Below, piece by piece: positions 35,546 through 43,108 of a DNA stretch of 64,000 bases. The DNA is from CAIQQQ01 sp037445025 (GTDB lineage Bacteria > Pseudomonadota > Alphaproteobacteria > Acetobacterales > Acetobacteraceae), in assembly GCA_037445025.1 (NCBI GenBank), contig JBBILI010000003.1:1-64000 (forward strand), given 5' to 3'. A program made the position numbers and the translations under genes. The notes beneath the pieces were generated by a model. That model ran no database searches. It was given only the letters and a program-made list of their open reading frames with translations, and was not told where the DNA came from. The stretch's first letter is position 1. Every line of letters starts with the position of its first letter.

Positions 35546-35560
35546 CATCGAGGCTCGATG
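35546..35560. promoter_or_regulatory. Palindromic operator upstream of padR
   Basis: CATCGAGGCTCGATG is a perfect palindrome with one central base, 14 bp before the padR start. A related palindrome stands at 36009-36025 after padR. The shared CATCG...CTCGATG half-sites suggest a common regulator, presumably the PadR protein acting on itself and the downstream genes. Confidence 0.6.
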
Positions 35561-35574
35561 CATAGGATCCCGAC

Positions 35575-35988
35575 ATGCCCAGAGCATCAGACGTTCGACC
35601 GGGCGCCCGCGAATCGCCGGACTACACCAGCCGGGCCTATTGGGCCGGGACGATCAAGATGTCCCTGTCCAAGTTCTTTGTGCTGCGCGTGCTCCATGAC
35701 GGCCCCTCGCATGGCTACGACATCGCCAGGGCCGTGGAACGGGCGACCAGCGGCTGCTGCTCGCCCACCGAAGGCGGGCTCTATCCGGTGCTGCGGGCGT
35801 TCGAGGCCGGCGGCTACGTCACGTCCGAAATCGAGGTCGTCTCCGGCCGTGAACGCAAGACCTACACGCTGACCGACAAGGGACGGCGCGCCTTCCGCAT
35901 GGGCGTCGACGCCTGGATGGATGTCACGGCGGCCCTGCTGGAGACCAGGAGCCTGGCCGCCACGGACGACAGAAGCTGTGGCTGCTGA
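35575..35988 (+). CDS. PadR family transcriptional regulator
   Basis: The 137-aa protein is a winged helix-turn-helix of PadR type: MSLSKFFVLRVLHDGPSHGY, ERATSGCCSPTEGGLYPVLR and YTLTDKGRRAF. A Cys pair in the recognition region (SGCCSP) and the C-terminal SCGC could bind a metal or metalloid, which would fit the arsenic-type remnants nearby. An internal Met (MSLSKFF) could be the true start of the core. Palindromes before and after the gene are probable operators. Confidence 0.88.
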   Translation: MPRASDVRPGARESPDYTSRAYWAGTIKMSLSKFFVLRVLHDGPSHGYDIARAVERATSGCCSPTEGGLYPVLRAFEAGGYVTSEIEVVSGRERKTYTLTDKGRRAFRMGVDAWMDVTAALLETRSLAATDDRSCGC

Positions 35989-36008
35989 CATCGTTCATGT
36001 GCCATGAC

Positions 36009-36025
36009 GCATCGTGCCTCGATGC
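36009..36025. promoter_or_regulatory. Second PadR-type palindrome
   Basis: GCATCG-TGCCT-CGATGC is an inverted repeat 27 bp before the oxidoreductase start and shares half-sites with 35546-35560. It probably lets the PadR protein control the oxidoreductase-MFS genes. Confidence 0.55.
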
Positions 36026-36051
36026 ATCGTCCATACCGAAAGGAGAGTGCC

Positions 36052-36529
36052 ATGGGGTCCTGCTGTGCGCCTGCCTGCTGCGCTGCACCACCGAGGACCG
36101 CGATGACCGGCTCCCGGTCGCGATCACCGGCGCCGGATCGGTCGGGCTCGCCGCCGCGGCGCAGCCGCTGGCACGAGGGCTGCGTCCTGTGCTGATCGAG
36201 GCGGGTCCCGATGTCGGCACATCTGTGCGCGCGTGGGGTCATGTCCGCATGTTCTCGCCCTGGCGCTCCAACATCGACAAGGCGGCCGGCGCTCTGCTGG
36301 CGCACGCAGGATGGCATCCCCCGGACCCTGAGGCATTGCCAACCGGCAACGATCTGGTTGACCGCTATCTGCGACCGCTGGCCTCATCGTGCAGTCAAGG
36401 GTGACGGCCGCCGCCCGCGCCGGGTTCGGCAAGCTGCGCACCGCGGGGCGGACCGCAGCTCCTGTCGAGGTTCGGCGCATCGACCCGCAAGGCCAGGAGC
36501 GAAGCCTGGCCGAGACCGTCGCCGGATGA
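36052..36529 (+). pseudogene. FAD/NAD(P)-dependent oxidoreductase (ars-cluster flavoprotein type), fragment with frameshifts
   Basis: A good AGGAGAG stands before ATG 36052. The opening MGSCCAPACCAAPP, with two CC pairs, is followed by a shift to the frame reading LPVAITGAGSVGLAAAAQPL (GxGxxG dinucleotide site). It then reads VRAWGHVRMFSPWRSNIDKA, found in flavoproteins of arsenic clusters. After YLRPLAS a deletion of about 15 residues and another frame change lead to RVTAAARAGFGKLRTAGRTA. The gene then ends at 36529, overlapping the MFS start. More than half of the normal protein is missing, so it is inactive. Confidence 0.75.
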
Positions 36530-37731
36530 CATCTGCCGCAGTGGCTGCGCGATCGCGGCTGAGCGTCACGACCACGGTCGGTCTCGCCCAGATCCTGGCA
36601 TGGGGTTCGAGCTATTATCTGATCTCCGTGCTCGCCACCCCGATCGGCCAGGACACGGGCTGGCCGCTGCCGTGGATCATCGGCGGGCTGTCGCTCGGGT
36701 TTCTCGTCTCCGGCCTGGTCTCGCCAGCGGTCGGCCGGATGATCCAACGGCATGGCGGGCGAAGGGTGATGGCCCTGAGCGCCGTGCTGCTGTCCGCCGG
36801 CCTGCTGCTGCTGGCACTCGCCCCCGGCCTGCCGGTCTATATCGCCGCATGGCTGGTGCTGGGGCTGGCGATGGGAGCCGGGCTCTATGATCCGGCGTTC
36901 TCCACCCTGGGGCGGCTGTATGGGGAGAACGCGCGCGGCGCCATCACCGCCATCACCCTGTTCGGCGGCTTCGCCAGCACCGTGTGCTGGCCGCTCTCCG
37001 CCGCCCTGGTCGCGCATGTCGGCTGGCGCGGCGCCTGCGCCAGCTATGCCGCGATCCATCTTCTGGTCACGCTGCCGCTCTATTGGTTCGGCCTGCCGCC
37101 GGACGACACGGCCATCCTCCGCCAGAACCTCGTCGCCGGACCGGCGGCACCCTTGCGACCCGACCACCGGATCGTGTTCCTGCTGCTCGCGTCCGGCTTC
37201 ACGCTGGCCTCCGTGATCATGACCGTGGTGTCCATTCATCTGCTGACCATTCTGCAGGACCAGGGGCTGGCCCTGACCGCGGCCGTGGCACTGGGCGCGC
37301 TGCTCGGCCCCTCCCAGGTGGGAGCGCGGGTGCTGGAGACCATGTTCGCCCGCAAGCGACATCCCATCTGGAGCCTGCTGGCATCGACGATCCTGGTCGC
37401 CATCGGTCTGGGACTGCTGGTGGGGGCGCCAGGCATCGCGGGGGTGGGCCTTGTGCTGTATGGCGCGGGCAGCGGCATACGGTCGATCGCCCGCGGAACG
37501 GTGCCGCTCGCCCTGTTCGGGCCCGAGGGCTACGCGGTTCTGATGGGCAGACTGACCATGCCCGCCCTGCTGGCACAGGCGGCATCGCCCTTCCTGGGGG
37601 CGGTGCTGCTGGAACGGCTGGGAACAACGGCGACGCTTGCGGTGCTCGGTGTGGGGGCGGTGGTCAATATTGGGTTGGTGGCGGCTTTGGTGCCGTTTGC
37701 GAGAAAAAGGAAGCAAGGACTTCTTTTCTGA
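36526..37731 (+). CDS. MFS transporter
   Basis: The 401-aa protein has about 12 membrane helices. It starts MTSAAVAARSRLSVTTTVGL at ATG 36526 and has the MFS loop motif GRMIQRHGGRRVMAL after helix 2. The start overlaps the oxidoreductase stop (ATGA), so they were one operon. PadR control and the CC-rich flavoprotein suggest export of a toxic compound, possibly an arsenical; this is inference. The last residues (KRKQGLLF) and the TGA come from the two-hairpin repeat, so the natural C-terminus may have been replaced. Confidence 0.88.
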   Translation: MTSAAVAARSRLSVTTTVGLAQILAWGSSYYLISVLATPIGQDTGWPLPWIIGGLSLGFLVSGLVSPAVGRMIQRHGGRRVMALSAVLLSAGLLLLALAPGLPVYIAAWLVLGLAMGAGLYDPAFSTLGRLYGENARGAITAITLFGGFASTVCWPLSAALVAHVGWRGACASYAAIHLLVTLPLYWFGLPPDDTAILRQNLVAGPAAPLRPDHRIVFLLLASGFTLASVIMTVVSIHLLTILQDQGLALTAAVALGALLGPSQVGARVLETMFARKRHPIWSLLASTILVAIGLGLLVGAPGIAGVGLVLYGAGSGIRSIARGTVPLALFGPEGYAVLMGRLTMPALLAQAASPFLGAVLLERLGTTATLAVLGVGAVVNIGLVAALVPFARKRKQGLLF

Positions 37732-37793
37732 AGAAAAGAAGCAAAAGACTTTTATTCATGGCGCAAATTTCAGTTCTTTTTTCAAGAAAGAAC
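37720..37793 (+). repeat. Two-hairpin repeat, copy D (shortened)
   Basis: Hairpin 2 is CTTCTTTTCT/AGAAAAGAAG (37720-37741). CAAAAGACTTTT follows. Hairpin 1 is GTTCTTTTTTC..GAAAGAAC (37773-37793). The second arm and apex of the middle stem are missing, so this copy is about 40 bp shorter. It lies between two converging frames, and both use a TGA inside its hairpins as their stop: the MFS gene in hairpin 2 and the small minus-strand frame in hairpin 1. Confidence 0.85.
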
Positions 37794-38002
37794 AGGTTGC
37801 TTCTCTCCTGACTCGACAACGGCAGCAAAATGGCGTTCTTCGAGCTGGCGCACCAGGCGACCCACCTGAACCGCTGCCCCGCGCCCTGTTGCGACGACGC
37901 CTTGATGGCCGATTTCGAGGCCGGCTTGGTCAGGTCCTTGGCCACACCTGCGATCCGTTGGGCCAGCACGACATAGGGCGATATGGCTTCCGGTGGACTC
38001 AT
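37782..38002 (-). pseudogene. Small hypothetical gene, apparently frameshifted
   Basis: It begins MSPPEAISPYVVLAQRIAGV at ATG 38002, just after the right 94-bp repeat. From about 37900 the more protein-like reading is in another frame (AVQVGRLVRQLEERHFAAV, then ESGEKQPVLS), which stops at a TGA inside hairpin 1 of repeat D. I do not recognise the family. The start region is homologous to the decayed frame in the left 94-bp repeat, so two copies of the same small gene's 5' end flank the padR-MFS cassette. Confidence 0.45.
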
Positions 38003-38068
38003 AGTGCCATGAAATCACTCGTTAAAACAAAGAGCTAGATTGGGGCGGTATCGCCTATCAAATGCCTC
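37975..38068 (-). repeat. 94-bp inverted repeat, right member
   Basis: This is the partner of 35383-35476 in inverted orientation, about 72 percent identical and without gaps. It includes the probable leader and first ten codons of the small minus-strand gene at 38002. The pair encloses padR, the oxidoreductase remnant and the MFS gene. Confidence 0.75.
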
Positions 38069-38070
38069 TC

Positions 38071-38300
38071 CGATCTAGTGGAACACGCCGCCCCGGCCGG
38101 CACGAAGGGCAAGACGGCCGATACGCCTCAGTCCGTTGATCCCGACGCGCCTCGATCAAACGGCCGCCGGGGCAACGGCATGGCGCCGATCTCGTCCAGG
38201 CGCGCCCGGACGGCCATGGACCGTCGCGGGGTCCGGCATGGGCCATGCACCGGTTACTGCCTTGTCGCCGAAATCAGGACAGGCCTGGCCGTCCAGCGTG
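38071..38300. other. Intergenic stretch without recognisable content
   Basis: Between the right 94-bp repeat and the hairpin at 38301 I find no convincing gene. Short open frames exist on both strands but have no family features and no ribosome-binding sites. Confidence 0.5.
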
Positions 38301-38337
38301 TCATACCAACGGTCATGACGAATGACCGTTGGTATGA
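38301..38337. repeat. Perfect 16-bp inverted repeat (hairpin) at the arsC remnant
   Basis: TCATACCAACGGTCAT (38301-38316) and ATGACCGTTGGTATGA (38322-38337) form a perfect hairpin with loop GACGA. No U-tract follows on either strand. The arsC remnant's stop codon lies inside the loop region, so the element sits at the truncation point. It may be a small mobile palindromic element or the scar of one. Confidence 0.85.
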
Positions 38338-38585
38338 GTCTTGGCTTGGCGCGGCGTCGCCGGCCCCGCGAACAGGTGCCCGGACCTGCTGCGCAGCCGG
38401 GAGAAATCGTGTCCCAGCGCCTGCAGCTTGGCCATCACATCCGACATCGGTGCGTCGGCCGGCGCGGAACCTGCGGCACAGGCGTTGAAGCGATCGCCTG
38501 CCGGCCTGGTGAGAATGGCTTCAGCCATGATCGACCGGCCGGAATTGCAGGTGCACAGACACAGAGCGTTGAAGGTCGGCAACAT
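38313..38585 (-). pseudogene. ArsC-type arsenate reductase/low-molecular-weight phosphatase, truncated
   Basis: About 90 codons from ATG 38585: MLPTFNALCLCTCNSGRSIM contains the Cx5R phosphatase loop as CTCNSGRS (family consensus CTGNSARS), then FNACAAGSAPA and LQALGHDFSRLRSRS. Thioredoxin-coupled ArsC enzymes are about 130-150 aa; here the sequence leaves the family after RSRS and ends in the palindrome at 38301-38337. Loss of the C-terminal half and the altered loop imply inactivity. It supports a decayed arsenic-resistance cluster. Confidence 0.75.
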
Positions 38586-38793
38586 CGGTTTCAACTCCGT
38601 CTGGCTTTTCGGGCGGTTGAGGCGCGATGCAGCCGGACCCGGGACCCGCAAGGCATGCTTCCTGCGCCAGCGCCCTCGCGATGGCCGCTCGTTTTTAAAA
38701 TGCTATGAAGCCAGAATGATCGATATCAGCTGCACACCGATGACAATCCGGTGGGATGGGTGCTGATCGCGGATCAGACTCGCGGCATGGCCG

Positions 38794-39627
38794 TCATATC
38801 CGCCGCACCACCGCCTGCAGCAGCCGGGCGCGTCCCTCCTGGAAGTTGCGACCGAGCGTGGCCGCCCGGATCGGGAAATCCGGCCCCATGACGAGAGGAA
38901 GGGCCAGCTTCTGCAGCGTCTCCGGCCGGTTCTGCGCGGCGGCACTCTGTGCCTGCAGCCACGCCCGTCCGGTCTCCGTGACATCGGCCCATGCGACAAT
39001 GTCGAAGCCGCAGGCCTTGAGCACATCGCGCGTTGCCGGGGGCGTCAGCAGGAAACTGGCGGAAGGATCACGCGCCCAGGGCACGGGGAAGTGCAACGGT
39101 CCCTGGTCCCCGGCGACGACATCGTAGATCGCGAACCGCCCGCCCGGGCGCAGCACACGGCGCACGCCGGCATAGAGCGCGTGCCGGTCCGCGATGTTCA
39201 TCGCCACGTGCTGGGTCCAGGCGAGATCGAAGCTCTCGGCCGCGAACGGCAGGTCCGTCGCGTCAGCGATGCGATGGGTGACCGTCCCGGCGAGGCCCAC
39301 GCGGCGGGTCAGCATGGTGGCAAGGTCGATCAGCGACGGATTGAGATCGATGCCGACGACCGAGCAGCCATGGACGGCGGCGAGGTGCCGGGACGGACCG
39401 CCAAGTCCACAGCCGACATCGAGCACCGTGGCGCCAGCTGTGATGGAAAGCTGTTCTGCCAACGCCGTGGTCGCGGCCAAACCGCCGACATGGAACTGGT
39501 CAAGCGGTGCCAGCGCCTGCCAGGGTATGGCGTCGTCCGCAAAGCCTGCCTGCTGCAGCACGCCCGCGACCCGAGCGACGAAGTCGCCGGCGTCATATCG
39601 TTCGATGATTGTGGCCTGGTCGTTCAT
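38794..39627 (-). CDS. SAM-dependent class I methyltransferase
   Basis: The 277-aa protein starts MNDQATIIERYDAGDFVARV at ATG 39627 with GGAGG upstream. Motif I is VLDVGCGLGGPSRH, followed by VVGIDLNPSLI and later LRPGGRFAIYDVV. The arrangement (LDQFHVGG before motif I, WTQHVAMNI) resembles sarcosine/dimethylglycine-type and other small-molecule N-methyltransferases. It is the last gene of the marR-nmrA operon, 50 bp after nmrA. The substrate is unknown. Confidence 0.9.
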   Translation of the reverse strand: MNDQATIIERYDAGDFVARVAGVLQQAGFADDAIPWQALAPLDQFHVGGLAATTALAEQLSITAGATVLDVGCGLGGPSRHLAAVHGCSVVGIDLNPSLIDLATMLTRRVGLAGTVTHRIADATDLPFAAESFDLAWTQHVAMNIADRHALYAGVRRVLRPGGRFAIYDVVAGDQGPLHFPVPWARDPSASFLLTPPATRDVLKACGFDIVAWADVTETGRAWLQAQSAAAQNRPETLQKLALPLVMGPDFPIRAATLGRNFQEGRARLLQAVVRRI

Positions 39628-39677
39628 GTCGGTCCTCCTGGACAAGGGATGATGGTCGCTGTCGAGACGGACACGTC

Positions 39678-40778
39678 TCAGGCAGACACCAGCTGCGGCG
39701 TCAGCACCTTGGATGGGCGCGCTGCGATCAGGCGGTCCTGCTTCCAGCCGGTGTCTGCCATCGCCGGACGCGGTGCCGACGGCGTCGGGAGGCCTTGCTG
39801 GCGGACGTAGCGTTCCGGGTTCAGGCCAGGGCGCAGCGGCACCGTCATGAAGGCGCCGAGCGCGCGCAGCGTGTTGCCGATCGTGCGCTGTGCCTTTGGC
39901 TGGGCGGCATAACGCCGCGTGATGGTTTCGAAATCCTCCGGCGCCCGGCCGGTCACCGCCAGCACATGGTCGGTTGGCCCGCCGAACGCGAACGCGCCCT
40001 CGTTCTGATCCTGGAGATAGGCGGGCAATTCGCTGAGCAGGAGGTCGTCGATCCCTCCCATGCGGGCCGCCTTGAGAAACAGCCACATCGGCACTTTGAC
40101 ATGCCGGACGCGCCGACCGATGACTTGGCCCATGATGCGTGTCATGTCGTGGACGGACAGCAGGCCGGGGCCGGTGGGCCGGTAGGTCCGGCCCGCATGC
40201 CGCGCCGGGTCGATCAAGGCCGCTGTGGCGACGCGGGCGATGTCCTCGTCCGAAGGCGGCGCATTGCGGCTCTCACCGTCGAGCGGGATCGGGTAGATGC
40301 CGAGCAGGGCCGCATAGTCGATCAGTTCCAGAAAGGGAAAGCTGGCGAAGAAGCCGGGTGCCACCGTCGTCGTGGCGATCCCCGGCAGCATGGCGAAGAG
40401 CTGGTCGACCAGCCAATGCTGCCGGGTCGAGATCGCTGGGTGTGACGGGCTGGCCAGCCACTGCGAGAGGCTGACCACGGATTCGAGCCGGGCCTGCCTG
40501 GCAGCGACCGCGAAGGCGGCGGCGCTGTGGAGCATGTGCGCGTGGAAGGGGGGGCAGAAATAGGCGCGCTGGGCACCGCGCATCGCGTTCAGCATCTGCT
40601 CGGGATCAAACAGGTCAGCCACGACCACCTCAGCCCCGGCCTGCCGGAGGCTTTCGCTGCGGGCGTCGCGCCGACGTACAACGACGCGGGCGCGCTGCCC
40701 CTGTTCGAGCAGCTGGTGAACGACGGCGGATCCGGTCTTGCCGGTTGCGCCCGTGACGAGGAACAACGGATCGGTCAT
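39678..40778 (-). CDS. NmrA family NAD(P)-binding protein
   Basis: The 366-aa protein begins MTDPLFLVTGATGKTGSAVV, with the GxxGxxG motif of NmrA-like atypical SDRs. It has VVVRRRDARSESLRQAG for cofactor binding and SLSQWLASPSHPA. Such proteins act as redox sensors or as quinone/NAD(P)H-dependent reductases. It lies between marR and the methyltransferase on the same strand. A half-palindrome at 40842 in front of it suggests regulation by the MarR protein. Confidence 0.88.
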   Translation of the reverse strand: MTDPLFLVTGATGKTGSAVVHQLLEQGQRARVVVRRRDARSESLRQAGAEVVVADLFDPEQMLNAMRGAQRAYFCPPFHAHMLHSAAAFAVAARQARLESVVSLSQWLASPSHPAISTRQHWLVDQLFAMLPGIATTTVAPGFFASFPFLELIDYAALLGIYPIPLDGESRNAPPSDEDIARVATAALIDPARHAGRTYRPTGPGLLSVHDMTRIMGQVIGRRVRHVKVPMWLFLKAARMGGIDDLLLSELPAYLQDQNEGAFAFGGPTDHVLAVTGRAPEDFETITRRYAAQPKAQRTIGNTLRALGAFMTVPLRPGLNPERYVRQQGLPTPSAPRPAMADTGWKQDRLIAARPSKVLTPQLVSA

Positions 40779-40841
40779 GAGACAGTCGTTTCATGAGAGC
40801 GGTGTGGAGGGATGAACGGTCGCTGCAGGGGCCGCCTGAAA

Positions 40842-40854
40842 CCTGCATATACAG
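40842..40854. promoter_or_regulatory. MarR-type operator upstream of nmrA
   Basis: CCTGCATATACAG is one base off the perfect palindrome CCTGCATATGCAGG found upstream of marR. It lies 64 bp before the nmrA start, in the 91-bp marR-nmrA gap. Confidence 0.6.
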
Positions 40855-40869
40855 ATAATTGGCCGAGGT

Positions 40870-41319
40870 TCAGGCTGCCATCGTCCCCTGGACCTTGTCG
40901 AAGAGGTCCAGAACGGCAGTTCTGCCTTCGTCGCCGACCATGCGAAGGGCACGGTCCTGTGCCCTGTGCCAGGCGGGCCCGAGTGCCTGCAGCAGGTCCG
41001 CCCCTGCTGCGGTGATCCGCAGCGGCAGGCCGCGCCGGTCGTTCCCGTCCGGCACTTCCTCCAGCCATCGGTTGTCGAGCATGACGCGGAGATTGCGGGT
41101 CAATGTGGAGGAGTCGAAATGCAGCCAGCGGCCGAGGTCGCTGCGCCGCACCGGGCCATGGACGGCCACCGTGGCCAGCAAGGTCACCTGGGTGGCCTGC
41201 ACACCGAACGGCCGGACTTCATCGTCATAGAGGCCGGTCAGCACCCGCGACAGGTAGCGCGCCCGCCCCATGAGGCAGTTGGCCGTGATCTGTGCGGCGA
41301 TGTCGGGCTGCTTCCCCAT
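40870..41319 (-). CDS. MarR family transcriptional regulator
   Basis: The 149-aa winged-helix protein has GVQATQVTLLATVAVHGPVR, LGRWLHFDSSTLTRNLRVM and GNDRRGLPLRITAAGADLL (wing). ATG 41319 is preferred because GAGGA precedes it; a Met seven codons earlier would lie in the operator. Two palindromes (41334-41368) sit immediately upstream, so it is autoregulated. It is the first gene of the operon with nmrA and the methyltransferase. Confidence 0.9.
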   Translation of the reverse strand: MGKQPDIAAQITANCLMGRARYLSRVLTGLYDDEVRPFGVQATQVTLLATVAVHGPVRRSDLGRWLHFDSSTLTRNLRVMLDNRWLEEVPDGNDRRGLPLRITAAGADLLQALGPAWHRAQDRALRMVGDEGRTAVLDLFDKVQGTMAA

Positions 41320-41333
41320 CTCGTCCTCGTATA

Positions 41334-41368
41334 CCTGCATATGCAGGCATTATCTTGCATATGCAGAG
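41334..41368. promoter_or_regulatory. Pair of MarR-type palindromic operators
   Basis: CCTGCATATGCAGG (41334-41347) is a perfect 14-bp palindrome. A second site with core TGCATATGCA (41356-41365) lies 20 bp away centre to centre, two helical turns, so two dimers could bind the same DNA face. They overlap the expected marR promoter and leader. Confidence 0.75.
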
Positions 41369-41463
41369 TTCGCCGTCAACAGCAGAAGCAGATGGCAAAG
41401 CCCGCCGCCCGCACCGCAGCCGTGCTGCGTTCCCCAAACCCTCAAACCGATCGAGGCGTTTCT

Positions 41464-41486
41464 TGGTTCCTTTCAAAAAAGAACCA
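41464..41486 (+). repeat. Two-hairpin repeat, solo hairpin 1 (copy F)
   Basis: TGGTTCCTTTC/AAAAAAGAACCA matches hairpin 1 of the repeat family in the orientation of copies D and E. The bases before it (GTTTCTTGG) resemble the end of the middle stem. Hairpin 2 and the rest are absent. It stands 9 bp beyond the stop of the minus-strand membrane-protein gene. Confidence 0.7.
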
Positions 41487-41495
41487 CTTGCTGGG

Positions 41496-42827
41496 TTAAA
41501 ATCCTGGTCGCGCCGCAACGTCCAACGGCATCCGCCATCCCGCCGGCCATATCTCAAGCTGGTGGCTCGGATCCCGCCGCCACGCCGCGACCTCGGCCTT
41601 CCAGTTCGGGCCGTTCGCGAACATTGCGGACGGTTTGAAATACGGCTTCGTGCCGATGGCGATCATCCAAACCACGAGTGCCCCCAGCGCCACCTGGCGC
41701 AGCGGCTTCCCCGTGGCCGCCACCCCCAGCAGGCTCAACCCCAGCAGCGCCGAAGGTGCGAAGGAGTACCGGCTGCCGATCCATAGCAGCAGGTTGAGCG
41801 GCTGCCCCAACGTGAGCGCCGCCGAGTAGGACGTGATCGCCAGCGTGATCCCGGCCACGAACATCCACCACGCCGTGCGGTCGCCGTACCGGTACGCGGC
41901 TCCCCCCAGGGCGCCCAGGCCGGCAATGCCCATCAGCGCCACCCGGATCGCCATCCCGCCATGCTGGAAGGACTGCGCGGCAGCGCTCGCCACCATCTGC
42001 GCCCAGCCGGCGCCGGCCAACGGCAGGATCACGTTCTGCACCGCGATGACCACGACCAGCAACGGCGCGCCGATCCCCATGGCGCGGGCCGGCTCCGGGT
42101 GTGTGAGCACCATCACGCCCTGCAGCACCGTGGGAATGCCAAGCAGAACAGCCTGCCCCAGACGCGTCCAGGACCGGTCGACCCCGGCCCGAACCAGAAA
42201 CCACGGGGTCAGCGTTCCTGACACCGGCCCCGCCAAAGGCGCGATCACCAAAATCACGCCATGCAGCGCCCCACGCCAGCCGGTGCGAACATCGAGGGCC
42301 AGAATCAGCCCGACACACAGCGCCATATGAAACTGGCTGGTGATCGAGTTGAGCCAGACTTCCCCGTCACCAAACGGGATCAGCAGCAGACACAAGGCCA
42401 GCACCAGCGCCGGCCAGCGCGTCAGCCACGCAATCCCGCCGGTGGCCAGCAGCACGGCGGGCAACATTTGGATGAGGCAGGCGACGGCGGCGGTCACGAG
42501 CGGCCCCTGCTCGAGCGGCGCGAGATGAAGGGCCAGCAGCGTCGCCGTGCTGGCAGCGATGTTGAGGTAGCCGGTGTGCACCTTGAAGAGCGCGTCGAAC
42601 CAGGGTTCCTGCCAGGCAGCCTGAAAATACACCAACCCTTCTTCAGCCCAAAAACGCCCGGAGGTGACAATCTGCGGCATCCGCAGCAGCACCAGAATCG
42701 CGAAGCCGAGAACGGCCAACACCCGCATGTTCATCAGCCCATGCGCCTGCCGTCCGCCAGGCGTGTCGGACAGTGCGTCGTGGAGCCATCGGCTCGACCG
42801 TGACCAGGTCGTTGGGAGCGGCGTCAT
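41496..42827 (-). CDS. Polytopic membrane protein, GT-C glycosyltransferase-like
   Basis: The 443-aa protein has about 10-11 hydrophobic helices from LAVLGFAILVLLRMP onward. The first periplasmic loop has FWAEEGLVYFQAAW, an acidic motif reminiscent of the catalytic D/E loop of GT-C enzymes. Another loop has FGDGEVWLNSITSQFH. I cannot assign a substrate; lipid-linked sugar transfer in the envelope is the most likely role. ATG 42827 is used; an internal Met pair (MNMRVLAV) is an alternative. The upstream 42828-43108 holds a divergent promoter region and no gene. Confidence 0.75.
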   Translation of the reverse strand: MTPLPTTWSRSSRWLHDALSDTPGGRQAHGLMNMRVLAVLGFAILVLLRMPQIVTSGRFWAEEGLVYFQAAWQEPWFDALFKVHTGYLNIAASTATLLALHLAPLEQGPLVTAAVACLIQMLPAVLLATGGIAWLTRWPALVLALCLLLIPFGDGEVWLNSITSQFHMALCVGLILALDVRTGWRGALHGVILVIAPLAGPVSGTLTPWFLVRAGVDRSWTRLGQAVLLGIPTVLQGVMVLTHPEPARAMGIGAPLLVVVIAVQNVILPLAGAGWAQMVASAAAQSFQHGGMAIRVALMGIAGLGALGGAAYRYGDRTAWWMFVAGITLAITSYSAALTLGQPLNLLLWIGSRYSFAPSALLGLSLLGVAATGKPLRQVALGALVVWMIAIGTKPYFKPSAMFANGPNWKAEVAAWRRDPSHQLEIWPAGWRMPLDVAARPGF

Positions 42828-43108
42828 GTGGGTCTGCCTGGTCCTTGGTTGAAGTTCGCCGGCCCGGCATTCCGGGCCCGCAACGCTGGCCCACTGCCGG
42901 ATATGCGGCCACGACGTTCCGGCTGTGCTGCATAGGCGGCCGCGGAGTCTCGTTCAAGAGCCCGTCGTGGCCGCGACGCCGCGGTGTCGCAGGCTTGCGG
43001 TCTCGGCGAAATCGGCCATGATTTGCTGCCGGTTCACGATCTGTGGTCCGCGGATCGCTGAACGCCAAGCGGATTTCAGAGGCCGGGCCCGCGACTCAGG
43101 AGTTCCCC

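Noticed and set aside
36124..37716. 530-codon minus-strand frame opposite the MFS gene
   Set aside because: His/Gln/Arg-rich low-complexity translation typical of antisense frames. The plus strand has clear membrane helices.
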